Part shown: positions 6,793 to 15,451 of the stretch, piece by piece
How positions within the stretch are numbered: the first letter of the stretch is position 1
Layout of the letters: the number at the start of each line of letters is the position of its first letter
Origin: Orenia metallireducens
Lineage (GTDB): Bacteria; Bacillota; Halanaerobiia; Halobacteroidales; Halobacteroidaceae
Length of the DNA: 64,000 nt
Direction of reading: 5' to 3'
Assembly: GCF_003001995.1 (NCBI RefSeq)
Contig: NZ_PVNB01000004.1
Coordinates: 124,001 to 188,000 of the forward strand
Position numbers and translations under genes: made by a program
Notes under the pieces: generated by a model
Told to the model about the DNA's origin: nothing
What the model saw: only the letters and a program-made list of their open reading frames with translations
The model's database searches: none

Positions 6793-9093
6793 ATGGGTTC
6801 AACCTTTAGTGGAATAGAGATAGGAAAACGAGCGGTCCAAGTACAGAAAAAGTCTTTAGAAGTAGTTGGTCATAATATTGCTAATGCTAATACTGAGGGG
6901 TATAGTCGCCAAGAGGTCATACTTTCTGCGACTTCCCCTCTTAATGTTGATGGGGTTGGTGCTGGACAAGTTGGTACTGGAGTTAAAATTTCTAAGATTC
7001 AAAGAATGAGAGATGATTTTACTGATATGAGATTGAGAGAAGAGTCAACTACTCAAGGGATGTGGGAGGTGACTAGGGATTCATTAAGTGAGTTAGAGTT
7101 AATCTTTAATGAACCTTCTGAAGATGGGCTACGTAATATGTTAGATGGTTATTGGAATTCTTTGCAGGATTTAAATAATAATCCTGAAAGTGAGGCCGTT
7201 AGAGCAACAGTTAGACAAAGAGCTTTGGCTGTAACTGATACCTTTAATCACCTTCACAGCCAGCTAAGTGAATATCAAAACTCTCTTAATAGTAGAGTAG
7301 AGATTAAAGTAAATGATATTAATTCTTATGCCACTCAAATTGCTGATTTAAATACACAGATAGTTGAAGCTAGAGCTGTTGGACAAGAGGCTAATGATTT
7401 AGAGGATAAAAGGAATCTATTATTACAGAAATTATCTAAAATTACTAATATAAGAGCAAAAGAGGATGAGATAGGAGCAGTCAGAGTCAGTATTAGTAGT
7501 CAACAATTGGTTGCAGGAAGCCGAGTTACTGAGTTAGAAACTGTAGAAGATAGCAGTAATAATGACTTTTTGAAGGTGCAATGGGAGAATGGGAATAATG
7601 CTATCTTTAGTGGTGGAGAGATAAAAGGTTTATTAGATGCTCGTGATGATTCTGAGTCAGGAATCCCTCATTATATTGATGAATTAAATCAAGTAGCAGT
7701 TAATTTTATGGATGAATTTAATCAGCAACATCGTGAAGGCTATGGTTTAAGTGATGTTGAGATGAATACTATGGTATCTAGTTCTCAAGGTAATCCTGCT
7801 AATCCTTTAGAGAATGGTAGTGGCTCCTTTGAGGTTATTTTAAATGGAAATACAATTGGTCCAATTGATGTCGCTAGTGGTGCTAGTCTTAATGATATTG
7901 CAGCTAGTATAGATTCCCAGACAGGCTTGAATGCAGCGGTAGTTTCGAAGTCCAGTTCTATTAACTATAAAAAAGCAGTAATATCTAAATCTAATGCTGT
8001 TGATGATAAAACTGCTTCCTTAGGCTCTGAAGGTGATTTTGATATCACAATTGGTGATAATACGGAGACTATTAGTGTTCTTGCTACTGATAGTCTTGAA
8101 GATATTAGAGATAAGATAAATGCTTCTGACATTTCTGCTGATATAACAGCAAGTATAAATGCAGATAATATGTTAGTTATGACTCCTAGTGATATTACTA
8201 ATAAAGCAGATATCACTTATAATAATGGTGATGATATTGTTCAAGCTCTTGGAATTGCCGATAGTGAATCAGAGGTTATAGGATATGAAGGAAAATTCGA
8301 TATTTCAATTGGTGGTGATGAAGATACTATTAGTGTTCTTGCTACTGATAGTCTTGAAGATATTAGAGATAAGATAAACTCTTCATTACTTTCAGGGGAT
8401 GTAACAGCAAGCATTAATGATAATAATATGCTTGTTATAACTCCTAGTGATGTTAATAATAGAGCAGAGATTAGTCATAATAGTGGCGATAATATTCTAC
8501 AAGGGTTAGGAATAGAGAATAATATCTTAGAAATTAAAGGTACTAATGCTGATGATAAGATAGACTTAGTTAATACTAGTGATGATGGAGAAAGAGATAT
8601 AGTTAATTTATTAGGTATGAAAGGAATTGGTGTAGGGCGTGACTTCTTTACAGGGACTAGTGCTAAGGATATCACAATTAGTACAGCTATTAAAAATGAC
8701 TTGAGAAATATTGCTGCTGCCTCTAAGACCTATGATCGTGATAATGACAGTAAAAATGATTATCCTAGAAATAGTGATGTTGCTTTAAAGCTAGCTAAGA
8801 TAGGTAGTACAGATTTATTACCAGAAAAGAATTCTACCTCTACTTTTTCAGAGTATTATAGCTCTGTTATAGCCAAATTAGGAGTAGATAGTCAGCGAGC
8901 AGAGAGAATGGTTCAAAATCAGGAGACATTAACTAAGCAGATGAATGAAGATCAAGCTTCATACTCAGGGGTTTCCTTAGATGAAGAGATGGGTAAAATG
9001 ATACAGTATCAACATGCCTATAATGCAGCTGCTAAGATTGTATCTACTATGGATGAACTTTTAGAAACTTTAGTTAATGGATTAAAAAGATAG
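6793..9093 (+). CDS. flgK: Flagellar hook-associated protein 1 (FlgK) with repeated insert
   Basis: A 766-residue FlgK, longer than the ~500 typical of Firmicutes. The conserved N-terminus (GIEIGKRAVQVQKKSLEVVGHNIANANTEGYSRQ) and C-terminus (SLDEEMGKMIQYQHAYNAAAKIVSTMDELLETLVNG) form the hook-junction coiled coils. The extra length is a middle insertion of about 230 residues built from three related beta-rich units (about residues 345-415, 415-500, 500-585). The last two are nearly identical over ISVLATDSLEDIRDKIN. Such surface-exposed repeats resemble the flagellin hypervariable/IN modules. GGAGG precedes ATG 6793. FlgN (upstream) is its chaperone. Confidence 0.95.
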   Translation: MGSTFSGIEIGKRAVQVQKKSLEVVGHNIANANTEGYSRQEVILSATSPLNVDGVGAGQVGTGVKISKIQRMRDDFTDMRLREESTTQGMWEVTRDSLSELELIFNEPSEDGLRNMLDGYWNSLQDLNNNPESEAVRATVRQRALAVTDTFNHLHSQLSEYQNSLNSRVEIKVNDINSYATQIADLNTQIVEARAVGQEANDLEDKRNLLLQKLSKITNIRAKEDEIGAVRVSISSQQLVAGSRVTELETVEDSSNNDFLKVQWENGNNAIFSGGEIKGLLDARDDSESGIPHYIDELNQVAVNFMDEFNQQHREGYGLSDVEMNTMVSSSQGNPANPLENGSGSFEVILNGNTIGPIDVASGASLNDIAASIDSQTGLNAAVVSKSSSINYKKAVISKSNAVDDKTASLGSEGDFDITIGDNTETISVLATDSLEDIRDKINASDISADITASINADNMLVMTPSDITNKADITYNNGDDIVQALGIADSESEVIGYEGKFDISIGGDEDTISVLATDSLEDIRDKINSSLLSGDVTASINDNNMLVITPSDVNNRAEISHNSGDNILQGLGIENNILEIKGTNADDKIDLVNTSDDGERDIVNLLGMKGIGVGRDFFTGTSAKDITISTAIKNDLRNIAAASKTYDRDNDSKNDYPRNSDVALKLAKIGSTDLLPEKNSTSTFSEYYSSVIAKLGVDSQRAERMVQNQETLTKQMNEDQASYSGVSLDEEMGKMIQYQHAYNAAAKIVSTMDELLETLVNGLKR
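8068..8378 (+). repeat. Internal direct repeat within flgK
   Basis: A 53-nt stretch at 8068-8120 recurs without change at 8326-8378, a period of 258 bp or exactly 86 codons. The flanking sequence of the two units is diverged but alignable at protein level. Perfect identity over the core suggests a recent duplication or gene conversion. Confidence 0.9.
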
Positions 9094-9139
9094 TTAGGAT
9101 ATACAGTTAGTAGTTAGAATTAAAATAAGGAGGCTAAAA

Positions 9140-10006
9140 ATGAGAGTAACCAATGGAATGATGGTCAGTAACTTAATGAATAATTTACAAAATAATATGG
9201 AACGTTTGGACGAACATAATCGCCAATTATCAACAGGAAAGAAGTTTGATGTGCCTTCTGATGATCCTACTGGAGCGGTTAGGAGTATGAGCTTAAACAC
9301 TACTATTTCTAATAATGAACAGTATGTAAAGAATTCTGACGAAGGGCTATTATGGTTGCAAACAACTGATGAAGCATTAAGTCAAGCAAGTAAGGTTCTT
9401 GAACGTACTAGAGAATTAGTTGTTTATGGTGCTAATGATACATTAAGTGCAATTGATAGGAAGGGTATTAAGGATGAAATCGTTGAATTGAAGGAAAACT
9501 TAACTGAGATAGCTAATTCTAATATAAATGGACGTTATTTATTTTCTGGGAATAAAACTTTAAATGAACCTTATCCTACATCAGATAGTGATTATAAAGG
9601 AGATTATGGAGAAATCTCGCTAGAGGTTTCATATGGTACAGAGTTGACTATTAATCAAAATGGATCTTTTTTTAAAGATTTATTAGATGAACTTTCTAAT
9701 ATAGCAGATAACTTAGATAATAATCCAAGTAAGTTATCTGATGAAAATCTAGAGAATTTAGACATTAGTACAGATAAAATGTTATCTATCAGAGCAGAAA
9801 ATGGTGCTAAACAAAAGAGATTAGAACTTACTAAAGATAGATTAGAAAAAGATTATATTAAATTTAAAAATTTGTTATCTAAAAATGAAGATGTAGATAT
9901 AGCAGAAACAATAATGAATTTAAAGATGAGTGAGAATGTTTACCGAGCTGCTTTATCATCTGGTTCAAGAATAATTCAACCTAGTTTAGTTGATTTTGTC
10001 AAATAA
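9140..10006 (+). CDS. flgL: Flagellar hook-associated protein 3 (FlgL)
   Basis: A 288-residue flagellin-like hook-filament junction protein. The N-terminal signature MRVTNGMMVSNLMNNLQNNMERLDEHNRQLSTGKKFDVPSDDPTGAV and the C-terminal coiled coil (KLELTKDRLEKDY...ETIMNLKMSENVYRAAL) are characteristic. AAGGAGG lies 9 bases before ATG 9140. It lies 46 bp after flgK, as in most Firmicutes, and is exported with the help of FlgN. Confidence 0.94.
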   Translation: MRVTNGMMVSNLMNNLQNNMERLDEHNRQLSTGKKFDVPSDDPTGAVRSMSLNTTISNNEQYVKNSDEGLLWLQTTDEALSQASKVLERTRELVVYGANDTLSAIDRKGIKDEIVELKENLTEIANSNINGRYLFSGNKTLNEPYPTSDSDYKGDYGEISLEVSYGTELTINQNGSFFKDLLDELSNIADNLDNNPSKLSDENLENLDISTDKMLSIRAENGAKQKRLELTKDRLEKDYIKFKNLLSKNEDVDIAETIMNLKMSENVYRAALSSGSRIIQPSLVDFVK

Positions 10007-10044
10007 TATAATTTAGAATATCTTAAATTAACTTAGGAGGTGGA

Positions 10045-10617
10045 ATGATGGTTAATATGAGTAAGAGATTAGAAATAGCTCAGACTTGGGCCAAGATAGG
10101 ATTGAAGCAGACCCCTCCTAAATTAAGGGTTAATCAAAGGCCTAACACCTTTAAATTAGAACAAATTGATGGGAAATTAACAATTGAAGATAAAGCTGCT
10201 GAAATTAAGATTGATATGAGTAAAGTAAGAGCACAATTAGATTGTAAAAACAACAAGATTTATAGTAAAGATATAGCTAGAAAGGGCTATCAGGAATCAC
10301 TTAAAGGGATAGCTGAGTATGCAGCAGAAGGTGATGCCCTTGCTGCTATAGAAAGAAAAGGGAATCCATTAATAGCACAAGCAAGAAAGAGGTCTTTTGA
10401 TAAGGACAGGGATATAGGGCTTAAATGGAAGGTAGGACCTGAATTCAAGGTTACTCCCAATAAGTTAGATATTACTTTTAAGAATGATGATATAGATGGA
10501 ATAGCTATTAATACTGAGCCTGGTAATGTAGGAGTAGACCTTGATTGGGGTAAGATTGATATTTATCAAAAACAATTACCTAAGCTAGAGATTAGAGCAG
10601 TAGATACTAAGGTATAA
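10045..10617 (+). CDS. DUF6470 (YviE-like) flagellar-cluster protein
   Basis: A 190-residue soluble protein rich in lysine and aspartate with a beta-rich C-terminal half (VGPEFKVTPNKLDITFKNDDIDGIAINTEPGNVGVDLDWGKIDIY). It occupies the slot of Bacillus yviE between flgL and fliW, and I assign the DUF6470 family on synteny and general resemblance. No enzymatic motif is visible. Two adjacent ATG codons (10045, 10048) follow AGGAGG (10035-10040). The second gives the better 7-base spacing. Its function in flagellar assembly is not known to me. Confidence 0.75.
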   Translation: MMVNMSKRLEIAQTWAKIGLKQTPPKLRVNQRPNTFKLEQIDGKLTIEDKAAEIKIDMSKVRAQLDCKNNKIYSKDIARKGYQESLKGIAEYAAEGDALAAIERKGNPLIAQARKRSFDKDRDIGLKWKVGPEFKVTPNKLDITFKNDDIDGIAINTEPGNVGVDLDWGKIDIYQKQLPKLEIRAVDTKV

Positions 10618-10688
10618 TAAAGTAGTGATAAAAGATCTAACCATTACTTAATACCTGACATCGATATTAAATATGGAGGTTGAATATA

Positions 10689-11141
10689 ATGGAATTAGAG
10701 ACAACCCGTTTTGGTAAAATAGAAATAAAAGAAGATGAAATGATTCTTTTTAACCAAGGGTTATATGGTTTTAAAAATGAAAAAAAGTTTGTCATATTAA
10801 AAGAAGAAGAAAGCGACTTTTTTTGGCTACAGTCTTCAACTAATTCTGATTTAGCTTTTATTGTAACAGAGCCTTGGAATTATATTAAGTATTATGAATT
10901 TGATTTAAATGATGAATTGCAAAAAGAGTTGAATATCAGTTCAAAAGAAGATGTAATGGTAATAAATATAATAACTGTTCCAGAAAACCCAAAAGAGATG
11001 ACAATTAACCTTAAAGCTCCAATAGTAATTAATTATAAGGAGAGATTAGCTAAACAGATTATTTTAGATGATGAGAGATATCAGATAAAGCATCGGCTAT
11101 TTTATGATGAGAATAATAAGCAAGTGGCAGATAATGCTTAG
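10689..11141 (+). CDS. fliW: Flagellar assembly factor FliW
   Basis: About 150 residues. The family pattern is visible: ETTRFGKIEIKEDEMILFNQGLYGFKNEKKFVIL, the FWLQS motif, and DVMVINIITVPENPKEMTINLKAPIVIN. FliW binds flagellin and, separately, the translational repressor CsrA, releasing hag translation inhibition only when flagellin has been exported. The start is ATG 10689, 8 bases after GGAGGT. The TTG at 10680 overlaps that ribosome site and is unlikely. csrA follows after 157 bp and hag after that, which is the full FliW-CsrA-Hag homeostasis set. Confidence 0.95.
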   Translation: MELETTRFGKIEIKEDEMILFNQGLYGFKNEKKFVILKEEESDFFWLQSSTNSDLAFIVTEPWNYIKYYEFDLNDELQKELNISSKEDVMVINIITVPENPKEMTINLKAPIVINYKERLAKQIILDDERYQIKHRLFYDENNKQVADNA

Positions 11142-11298
11142 AGAATAGTTGTTAAAGAATTAAGAATTATACCTATAATTGTACTTAGTTAAATTGATAA
11201 AGTCTATTAGTTAATCAGTATTATTTAGACTATATATTACTTAGAATTGGATACTCAATAAGTTTAATGTCGATTATCATAGAGGAGGTTTTATCTAG

Positions 11299-11529
11299 AT
11301 GCTGGTATTAACACGAAAGATAAATGAAAGCATTATAATAGGTGATGATATAGAACTAACTATAGTAGAGATATCTGGTGGGCAAGTGAGGGTAGGAATT
11401 AATGCTCCTCGCCAAATTGAGATACATCGCAAAGAAATTTATGAACAGATAGAAGTAGCCAATAAAGAAGCAGCGACGCCGAATATTACTAAACTCAGTG
11501 ATTTATTTAAGGTTTTGGCTGATGAATAA
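11299..11529 (+). CDS. csrA: Translational regulator CsrA
   Basis: A 76-residue RNA-binding protein with the classic [51 protein letters not shown] sequence, forming the two-stranded interlocked dimer that binds GGA loops. In Bacillus it represses hag by covering the ribosome-binding site and is antagonised by FliW. Both partners flank it here. The C-terminal extension ([22 protein letters not shown]) is longer than the E. coli protein, as in Gram-positive CsrA that is bound allosterically by FliW. Confidence 0.97.
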   Translation: MLVLTRKINESIIIGDDIELTIVEISGGQVRVGINAPRQIEIHRKEIYEQIEVANKEAATPNITKLSDLFKVLADE

Positions 11530-11655
11530 TCTGATTAATTTCTATAAAATGATATATAAGGTTGAAATCAAGACTAATTAGAGGGATAGGCAGAGAAAAA
11601 AGAAGCCATTTCATCTTAATTGCTTTAAATCACCTGAAATATAGCTGAATTATAA

Positions 11656-11682
11656 TTAAGATATTTGAAGTCAACACGATAA
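11656..11682 (+). promoter_or_regulatory. Candidate sigma-D promoter for hag
   Basis: TTAA (11656-11659), 15 bp, CACGATAA (11675-11682), matching TAAA-N15-GCCGATAA at 3 of 4 and 6 of 8 positions. If used, it gives the flagellin mRNA a leader of roughly 225 nt. Confidence 0.35.
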
Positions 11683-11739
11683 TAGTAATAGGTAAAGAAA
11701 AAATATAAATTTTATAAAGTAGATAAAGGATTAAAATTA

Positions 11740-11910
11740 TAGCTAGTAACAATTGGTACTCTGAAGCTAATTCAGGGTAACAGTGGTTACTAACTATCAT
11801 CAGCTATAACTAGGACGGCCGACTAGATAGAATTGATAAGTACAGTAGCCAATCCTTTCTTCTGGCACGGAGGCTAGAGGAATTAAAAACAAAACTCAAG
11901 GAGGATGATA
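11740..11910 (+). promoter_or_regulatory. Structured hag leader with candidate CsrA sites
   Basis: The leader holds an extended imperfect hairpin at 11745-11791 (AGTAAC with GTTACT at the base, CTGAA with TTCAG at the tip). Further 3' are two GGA-containing motifs: GCACGGAGGC (11866-11873 region) and the Shine-Dalgarno itself, CAAGGAGGAT (about 11897-11906). Two GGA motifs, the second covering the ribosome site, is the arrangement CsrA uses on Bacillus hag. No match to a known c-di-GMP riboswitch was seen. Confidence 0.5.
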
Positions 11911-11913
11911 TTA

Positions 11914-12726
11914 ATGAGAATTAATACTAATGTTTCTGCGTTAAACTCTTATAATCAATTAAAAAGCACACAAAATGCAATGACTAAATCTTTAGAAAGA
12001 TTATCTTCAGGTAGTAGAATTAATAGAGCAGCTGATGATGCTGCTGGATTAGCAATCAGTGAGAAGATGAAGGGACAAATCAATGGTTTAGCTCAAGCAC
12101 AAAGAAATTCACAAGATGGGATTTCACTGATCCAGACTGCTGAGGGTGCATTGAATGAAACTCACTCTATGCTACAGAGAATGCGTGAACTTTCTGTTCA
12201 GGCTGCCAATGATTCTAATACTAATGAGGATAGAAATCAACTTCAAAGTGAAGTTAATGAATTAGTTGCTCAGATTAATGATATCTCAAGTCAAACTCAG
12301 TTCAACACTAAGACTTTATTAAGCGGTGCAGCCACTGGATTAACATTCCAGGTTGGTGCTAATAAGACTGATACAATGAGCTTAAGTATTGGTAATATGA
12401 GTGCTAATAGCTTAGGAGTAAGTGGATTAAGTATTGCTGCTCAGACTTCTGCTAATAATGCTATTACTACAATTGATGCTGCTATTAAAAAGGTTTCTGA
12501 AGAGAGATCTAAACTTGGTGCTAAGCAGAATCGCCTAGAGCACACTATCAATAACTTAAGTACAACTGAAGAGAACTTAACTGCTGCTAACTCTCGAATC
12601 AGAGACGTTGACATGGCTAAAGAGATGATGAATATGAGTAAAACAAGAATCTTGTCTCAAGCTGGTACAGCGATGTTAGCACAAGCTAATCAAAAACCAC
12701 AGGGGGTTCTTCAACTTCTTGGATAA
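11914..12726 (+). CDS. hag: Flagellin
   Basis: About 270 residues, a compact flagellin with only D0/D1 domains. The N-terminus is MRINTNVSALNSYNQLKSTQNAMTKSLERLSSGSRINRAADDAAGLAISEKM and the C-terminus ends AKEMMNMSKTRILSQAGTAMLAQANQKPQGVLQLLG. The central part is short and rich in serine and threonine, so there are potential O-glycosylation sites. The start is ATG 11914, 9 bases after AAGGAGG. The upstream in-frame ATG 11905 overlaps that site. Export is assisted by FliS (15018) and capping by FliD. Translation is probably controlled by CsrA/FliW. Confidence 0.97.
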   Translation: MRINTNVSALNSYNQLKSTQNAMTKSLERLSSGSRINRAADDAAGLAISEKMKGQINGLAQAQRNSQDGISLIQTAEGALNETHSMLQRMRELSVQAANDSNTNEDRNQLQSEVNELVAQINDISSQTQFNTKTLLSGAATGLTFQVGANKTDTMSLSIGNMSANSLGVSGLSIAAQTSANNAITTIDAAIKKVSEERSKLGAKQNRLEHTINNLSTTEENLTAANSRIRDVDMAKEMMNMSKTRILSQAGTAMLAQANQKPQGVLQLLG

Positions 12727-12738
12727 TTTACAATAATC

Positions 12739-12815
12739 AATGAACAATTTACAATTAAATAATTATAAATTGTTCATTAAGGCCGGCCGGTTATTCCGGC
12801 TGGTCTTTTTTATTA
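12739..12815 (+). terminator. Terminator region after hag
   Basis: An outer AT-rich inverted repeat (AATGAACAATTTACAATT facing ATTATAAATTGTTCATT, 12739-12780) is followed by a GC-rich hairpin, GGCCGGCCGG (12781-12790) with CCGGCTGGTC (12796-12805) through wobble pairs, and then a T run. This would separate the highly expressed hag from fliD. Confidence 0.88.
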
Positions 12816-12918
12816 GTGTGGGTGTCAGTGGTTAGTGTAGTTAACTATAGTGAAGTAATTAATTATTAATTCAATTGCACTCACAACTAATACTCATAAC
12901 TTAATGGAGGTGTTAATT

Positions 12919-14373
12919 ATGGCAGGAATTAGTTTAGATGGTTTAGTCAGTGGAATGGATACCCAATCTGTTATTGACAAGCTAATGTATGTTGAACAAA
13001 GGCCTTTGATACAGATGCAAGATAAGAAAGAGGATTTAAGAGTTGCTAAGGATGCTTGGAGGGATGTTAATTCAAGGTTAGACAGTTTGAGTAATAAAAT
13101 TACCGATTTGAAGTTTTCTTCAACTTTTAATTCTAATAAGACAACTAGTAGTGATGAGGAGATTGCCACAGCTACAGCAAATACAAGTGCCTCAGCAGGA
13201 AGTTATGCTCTTAATATAAGTAATTTAGCCAAGGCTAATAGGGTAGCTTCAAGACAAGATAGTGCTTTTACAACTGCTGCTGCTGAAACCTTTACGATTG
13301 ATATAAAGGATGGAACGGGAACTTCTATGGTCAGTAATACTGCTACTATAAGTGTTGGGGCAGGGGCTTCATTGAGTGAGATCAGTGAGGCTATCAATAA
13401 CACCACTGTTGACCATGATGGAGATAGCTCTACAGAAGAGATTAATATAGCTAAGGCATCAGTAGTGGATGGTAGATTGGTAATTGAGAGTTATCATACA
13501 GGAAGTGACTATGAACTAGCCCTTACAGATGATACAGGACTCTTAGCAGATTTAGGCTTTAATCTAGATGCTGATGGAAAAGTAACTGGACCTGCTGATG
13601 GAGCCATTGATTCAGCTAGTGAATCAGGGGTGTTACAAGCAGGAGAAAATGCTGAGTTTACTATTGATGGGTTGGGTGTTAGTCGTTCTACTAATGAAGA
13701 TATTGATGATGTTGTAGATAATGTTAAATTTGATTTAAAAGCTATAGGTGAAGCCACTATTGATGTTGGTCCTGATGTAGAAAAGACAGTTACTGCTGTT
13801 CAAGATTTTATTGATCAATATAATAGTGTACAAGGTTTTATTAGTGATAAAATGGATTATGATTCTGATAGTGGTGAATCAGGAGCACTACAAGGGGATT
13901 CTACTCTGATGAGACTATCTTCTAGATTGCGTCAGGGTGTAACAGATAGAGTTAATGAAACAGATAAGTATAATCAATTGGCAATGGTGGGAATCGAAAT
14001 AGATAAAGATGGGAAAATGAGCTTAGATGAGGATGAATTCAAAGCAGCTTTAGATGAAGACCCTGCTGCTGTAGAGAAGTTATTTAATGCAGATAGTGAG
14101 GATAGTGATAGTTTTGATGGTGTAGCTACTAGATTAGATAATTATCTTGATATGCTACTTAAGACTAATACTGGAGTGATACCGAAAAGAATAGACTCTT
14201 ATGAAAGTATGATGAAGGATGTTGATGACAATATGGACTCTTTAGAAAGAAGGCTAGAGATGAAAAGAGAGAGTCTAAAAGAGCAGTTTACTGCTATGGA
14301 GAAGGGCCTTTCTGAAATAAACAGTCAGTCTAGTTGGTTACAAAGCCAATTGGGGAGTCTAGGAAGTATATAA
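12919..14373 (+). CDS. fliD: Flagellar filament cap protein FliD
   Basis: About 484 residues. The N-terminal FliD signature (ISLDGLVSGMDTQSVIDKLMYVEQRPLIQMQDKKEDL) and the C-terminal coiled coil (MESLERRLEMK-like region to SSWLQSQLGSLGSI) are clear, with aspartate-rich, repeat-like central domains. FliD caps the growing filament and folds exported flagellin. The start is ATG 12919, 8 bases after GGAGG. The ATG at 12904 precedes the ribosome site and can be discarded. It is separated from hag by the terminator and followed by a long perfect hairpin. Confidence 0.94.
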   Translation: MAGISLDGLVSGMDTQSVIDKLMYVEQRPLIQMQDKKEDLRVAKDAWRDVNSRLDSLSNKITDLKFSSTFNSNKTTSSDEEIATATANTSASAGSYALNISNLAKANRVASRQDSAFTTAAAETFTIDIKDGTGTSMVSNTATISVGAGASLSEISEAINNTTVDHDGDSSTEEINIAKASVVDGRLVIESYHTGSDYELALTDDTGLLADLGFNLDADGKVTGPADGAIDSASESGVLQAGENAEFTIDGLGVSRSTNEDIDDVVDNVKFDLKAIGEATIDVGPDVEKTVTAVQDFIDQYNSVQGFISDKMDYDSDSGESGALQGDSTLMRLSSRLRQGVTDRVNETDKYNQLAMVGIEIDKDGKMSLDEDEFKAALDEDPAAVEKLFNADSEDSDSFDGVATRLDNYLDMLLKTNTGVIPKRIDSYESMMKDVDDNMDSLERRLEMKRESLKEQFTAMEKGLSEINSQSSWLQSQLGSLGSI

Positions 14374-14395
14374 GTATTTTATTATAATTTCTGAT

Positions 14396-14441
14396 ATTTA
14401 ACCAACAAATAATAAAAACTTTTATTATTTGTTGGTTAAAT
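14396..14441. terminator. 22-bp perfect AT-rich hairpin after fliD
   Basis: Bases 14396-14417 are the exact reverse complement of 14420-14441 with only two bases between them. It contains a T-rich descending arm and reads the same on both strands. It lacks a GC core, so it may attenuate or protect mRNA ends rather than fully terminate. Confidence 0.6.
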
Positions 14442-14483
14442 TTAAATTAATTAAATTACTAGTTCTTTATGGAGGTATCTATC

Positions 14484-14987
14484 TTGGTATATAATCCAGA
14501 GTTAAATAAGTTACTTAAAAGTCTTATTGGCTATTATCATGAAGAGAAGAGCTTGTACAAACTGATGTTAAAGATAAGCAAAGATTTAGGATTAACCATA
14601 GAAAATAATAATATCGAAAAAATGAATAAGTTATTAACTGAAAGAGGAAAGCTAATAAATAAGATTGATAAGCTAAAAGACAGAATAACTAATACTAGTC
14701 AACAGATTGGAGATATATTAAATTTAGAAGATAATCAGAACTTTATTTCTAATTTATTAAATTTAGATTTTCCTTATAGAGCTCAACTTAAAGAAGATAT
14801 AAGGGATATCTATCAAATAACTCAAGAGATAAATAATTTAGATATTGGAAATAAAAAAAAATTAAGAACTAAAAAAGATCAAGTTAAATCTGAATTATTT
14901 AAAATCAAACGTGGTAATATTTTAAATAGATCATACCACTCTAGAGTGGATTCTTATGAAGGCAGATTTATTGATAAGAAGAAATGA
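14484..14987 (+). CDS. Putative flagellar export chaperone, FliT/FlgN-like
   Basis: About 167 residues, almost wholly charged and helical, predicted coiled coil (YHEEKSLYKLMLKISKDLGL, then KMNKLLTERGKLINKIDKLKDRI), with a basic C-terminal tail. Its position between fliD and fliS is where Bacillus and others encode FliT-type or FlgN-like chaperones, so a FliD chaperone role is inferred from context and fold. Sequence identity to FliT is not obvious. The start is most likely TTG 14484, 7 bases after GGAGGT. The ATG 14469 overlaps that site. Confidence 0.6.
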   Translation: MVYNPELNKLLKSLIGYYHEEKSLYKLMLKISKDLGLTIENNNIEKMNKLLTERGKLINKIDKLKDRITNTSQQIGDILNLEDNQNFISNLLNLDFPYRAQLKEDIRDIYQITQEINNLDIGNKKKLRTKKDQVKSELFKIKRGNILNRSYHSRVDSYEGRFIDKKK

Positions 14988-15017
14988 TATAATTTGTATA
15001 TCACAGGAGGGTAATAA

Positions 15018-15392
15018 ATGAATAAAAATGCATATAATCAATATAAACAAGTCCAAGCTCAGACAGCAAATCCAGGTAAATTATTAATTATGCTTTATCA
15101 AGGATGTATTAAATTCTTAAATTTAGCTAAAAAGGGTATAGAGGATAAAGATATAGAGGTAACCAATAAATATTTGCAGAAGTCTCAAGATATTATAACT
15201 GAGTTAAAGGTAACTCTAGATTTTGAAAAAGGTGGAGAGATAGCAGATGATTTAGACAAGTTATATGATTTCATGAATCGCCAATTAATTGCTGCTAATA
15301 TACAGAAGAATCCTGAGTTAATTGATCAGGTTATTGATTTAATGAAAGATCTCCTTGAGACTTGGCAGGAAGTAGTTAAAAAGAATAATTAG
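15018..15392 (+). CDS. fliS: Flagellin export chaperone FliS
   Basis: A 124-residue four-helix FliS. The N-terminus NAYNQYKQVQAQTANPGKLLIMLYQGCIKFLNLAKKGI is diagnostic, and the helix KSQDIITELKVTLDFEKGGEIADDLDKLYDFMNRQL is the family core. FliS binds the flagellin C-terminus to prevent premature polymerisation. AGGAGGG precedes ATG 15018. It is the last recognisable core flagellar gene before the glycosylation genes. Confidence 0.96.
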   Translation: MNKNAYNQYKQVQAQTANPGKLLIMLYQGCIKFLNLAKKGIEDKDIEVTNKYLQKSQDIITELKVTLDFEKGGEIADDLDKLYDFMNRQLIAANIQKNPELIDQVIDLMKDLLETWQEVVKKNN

Positions 15393-15451
15393 ATTATAAT
15401 TAGTAATTGAAATATAACAGGTAGTTGTACTTTCATGAGGGGGCAATTAAT

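Noticed and set aside
7965-8675. Minus-strand open frames within flgK
   Set aside because: They oppose a fully conserved FlgK frame, have no ribosome sites and low-complexity hydrophobic composition, so they are shadows of codon bias.
11740-11880. c-di-GMP riboswitch ahead of flagellin
   Set aside because: The conserved CACGCACAGGGCAAACC-type core of c-di-GMP-I and the type II core are absent; only a generic hairpin and GGA motifs are seen.
13203-13757. Minus-strand open frames within fliD
   Set aside because: Shadow frames opposite a strongly conserved coding strand with no start signals.
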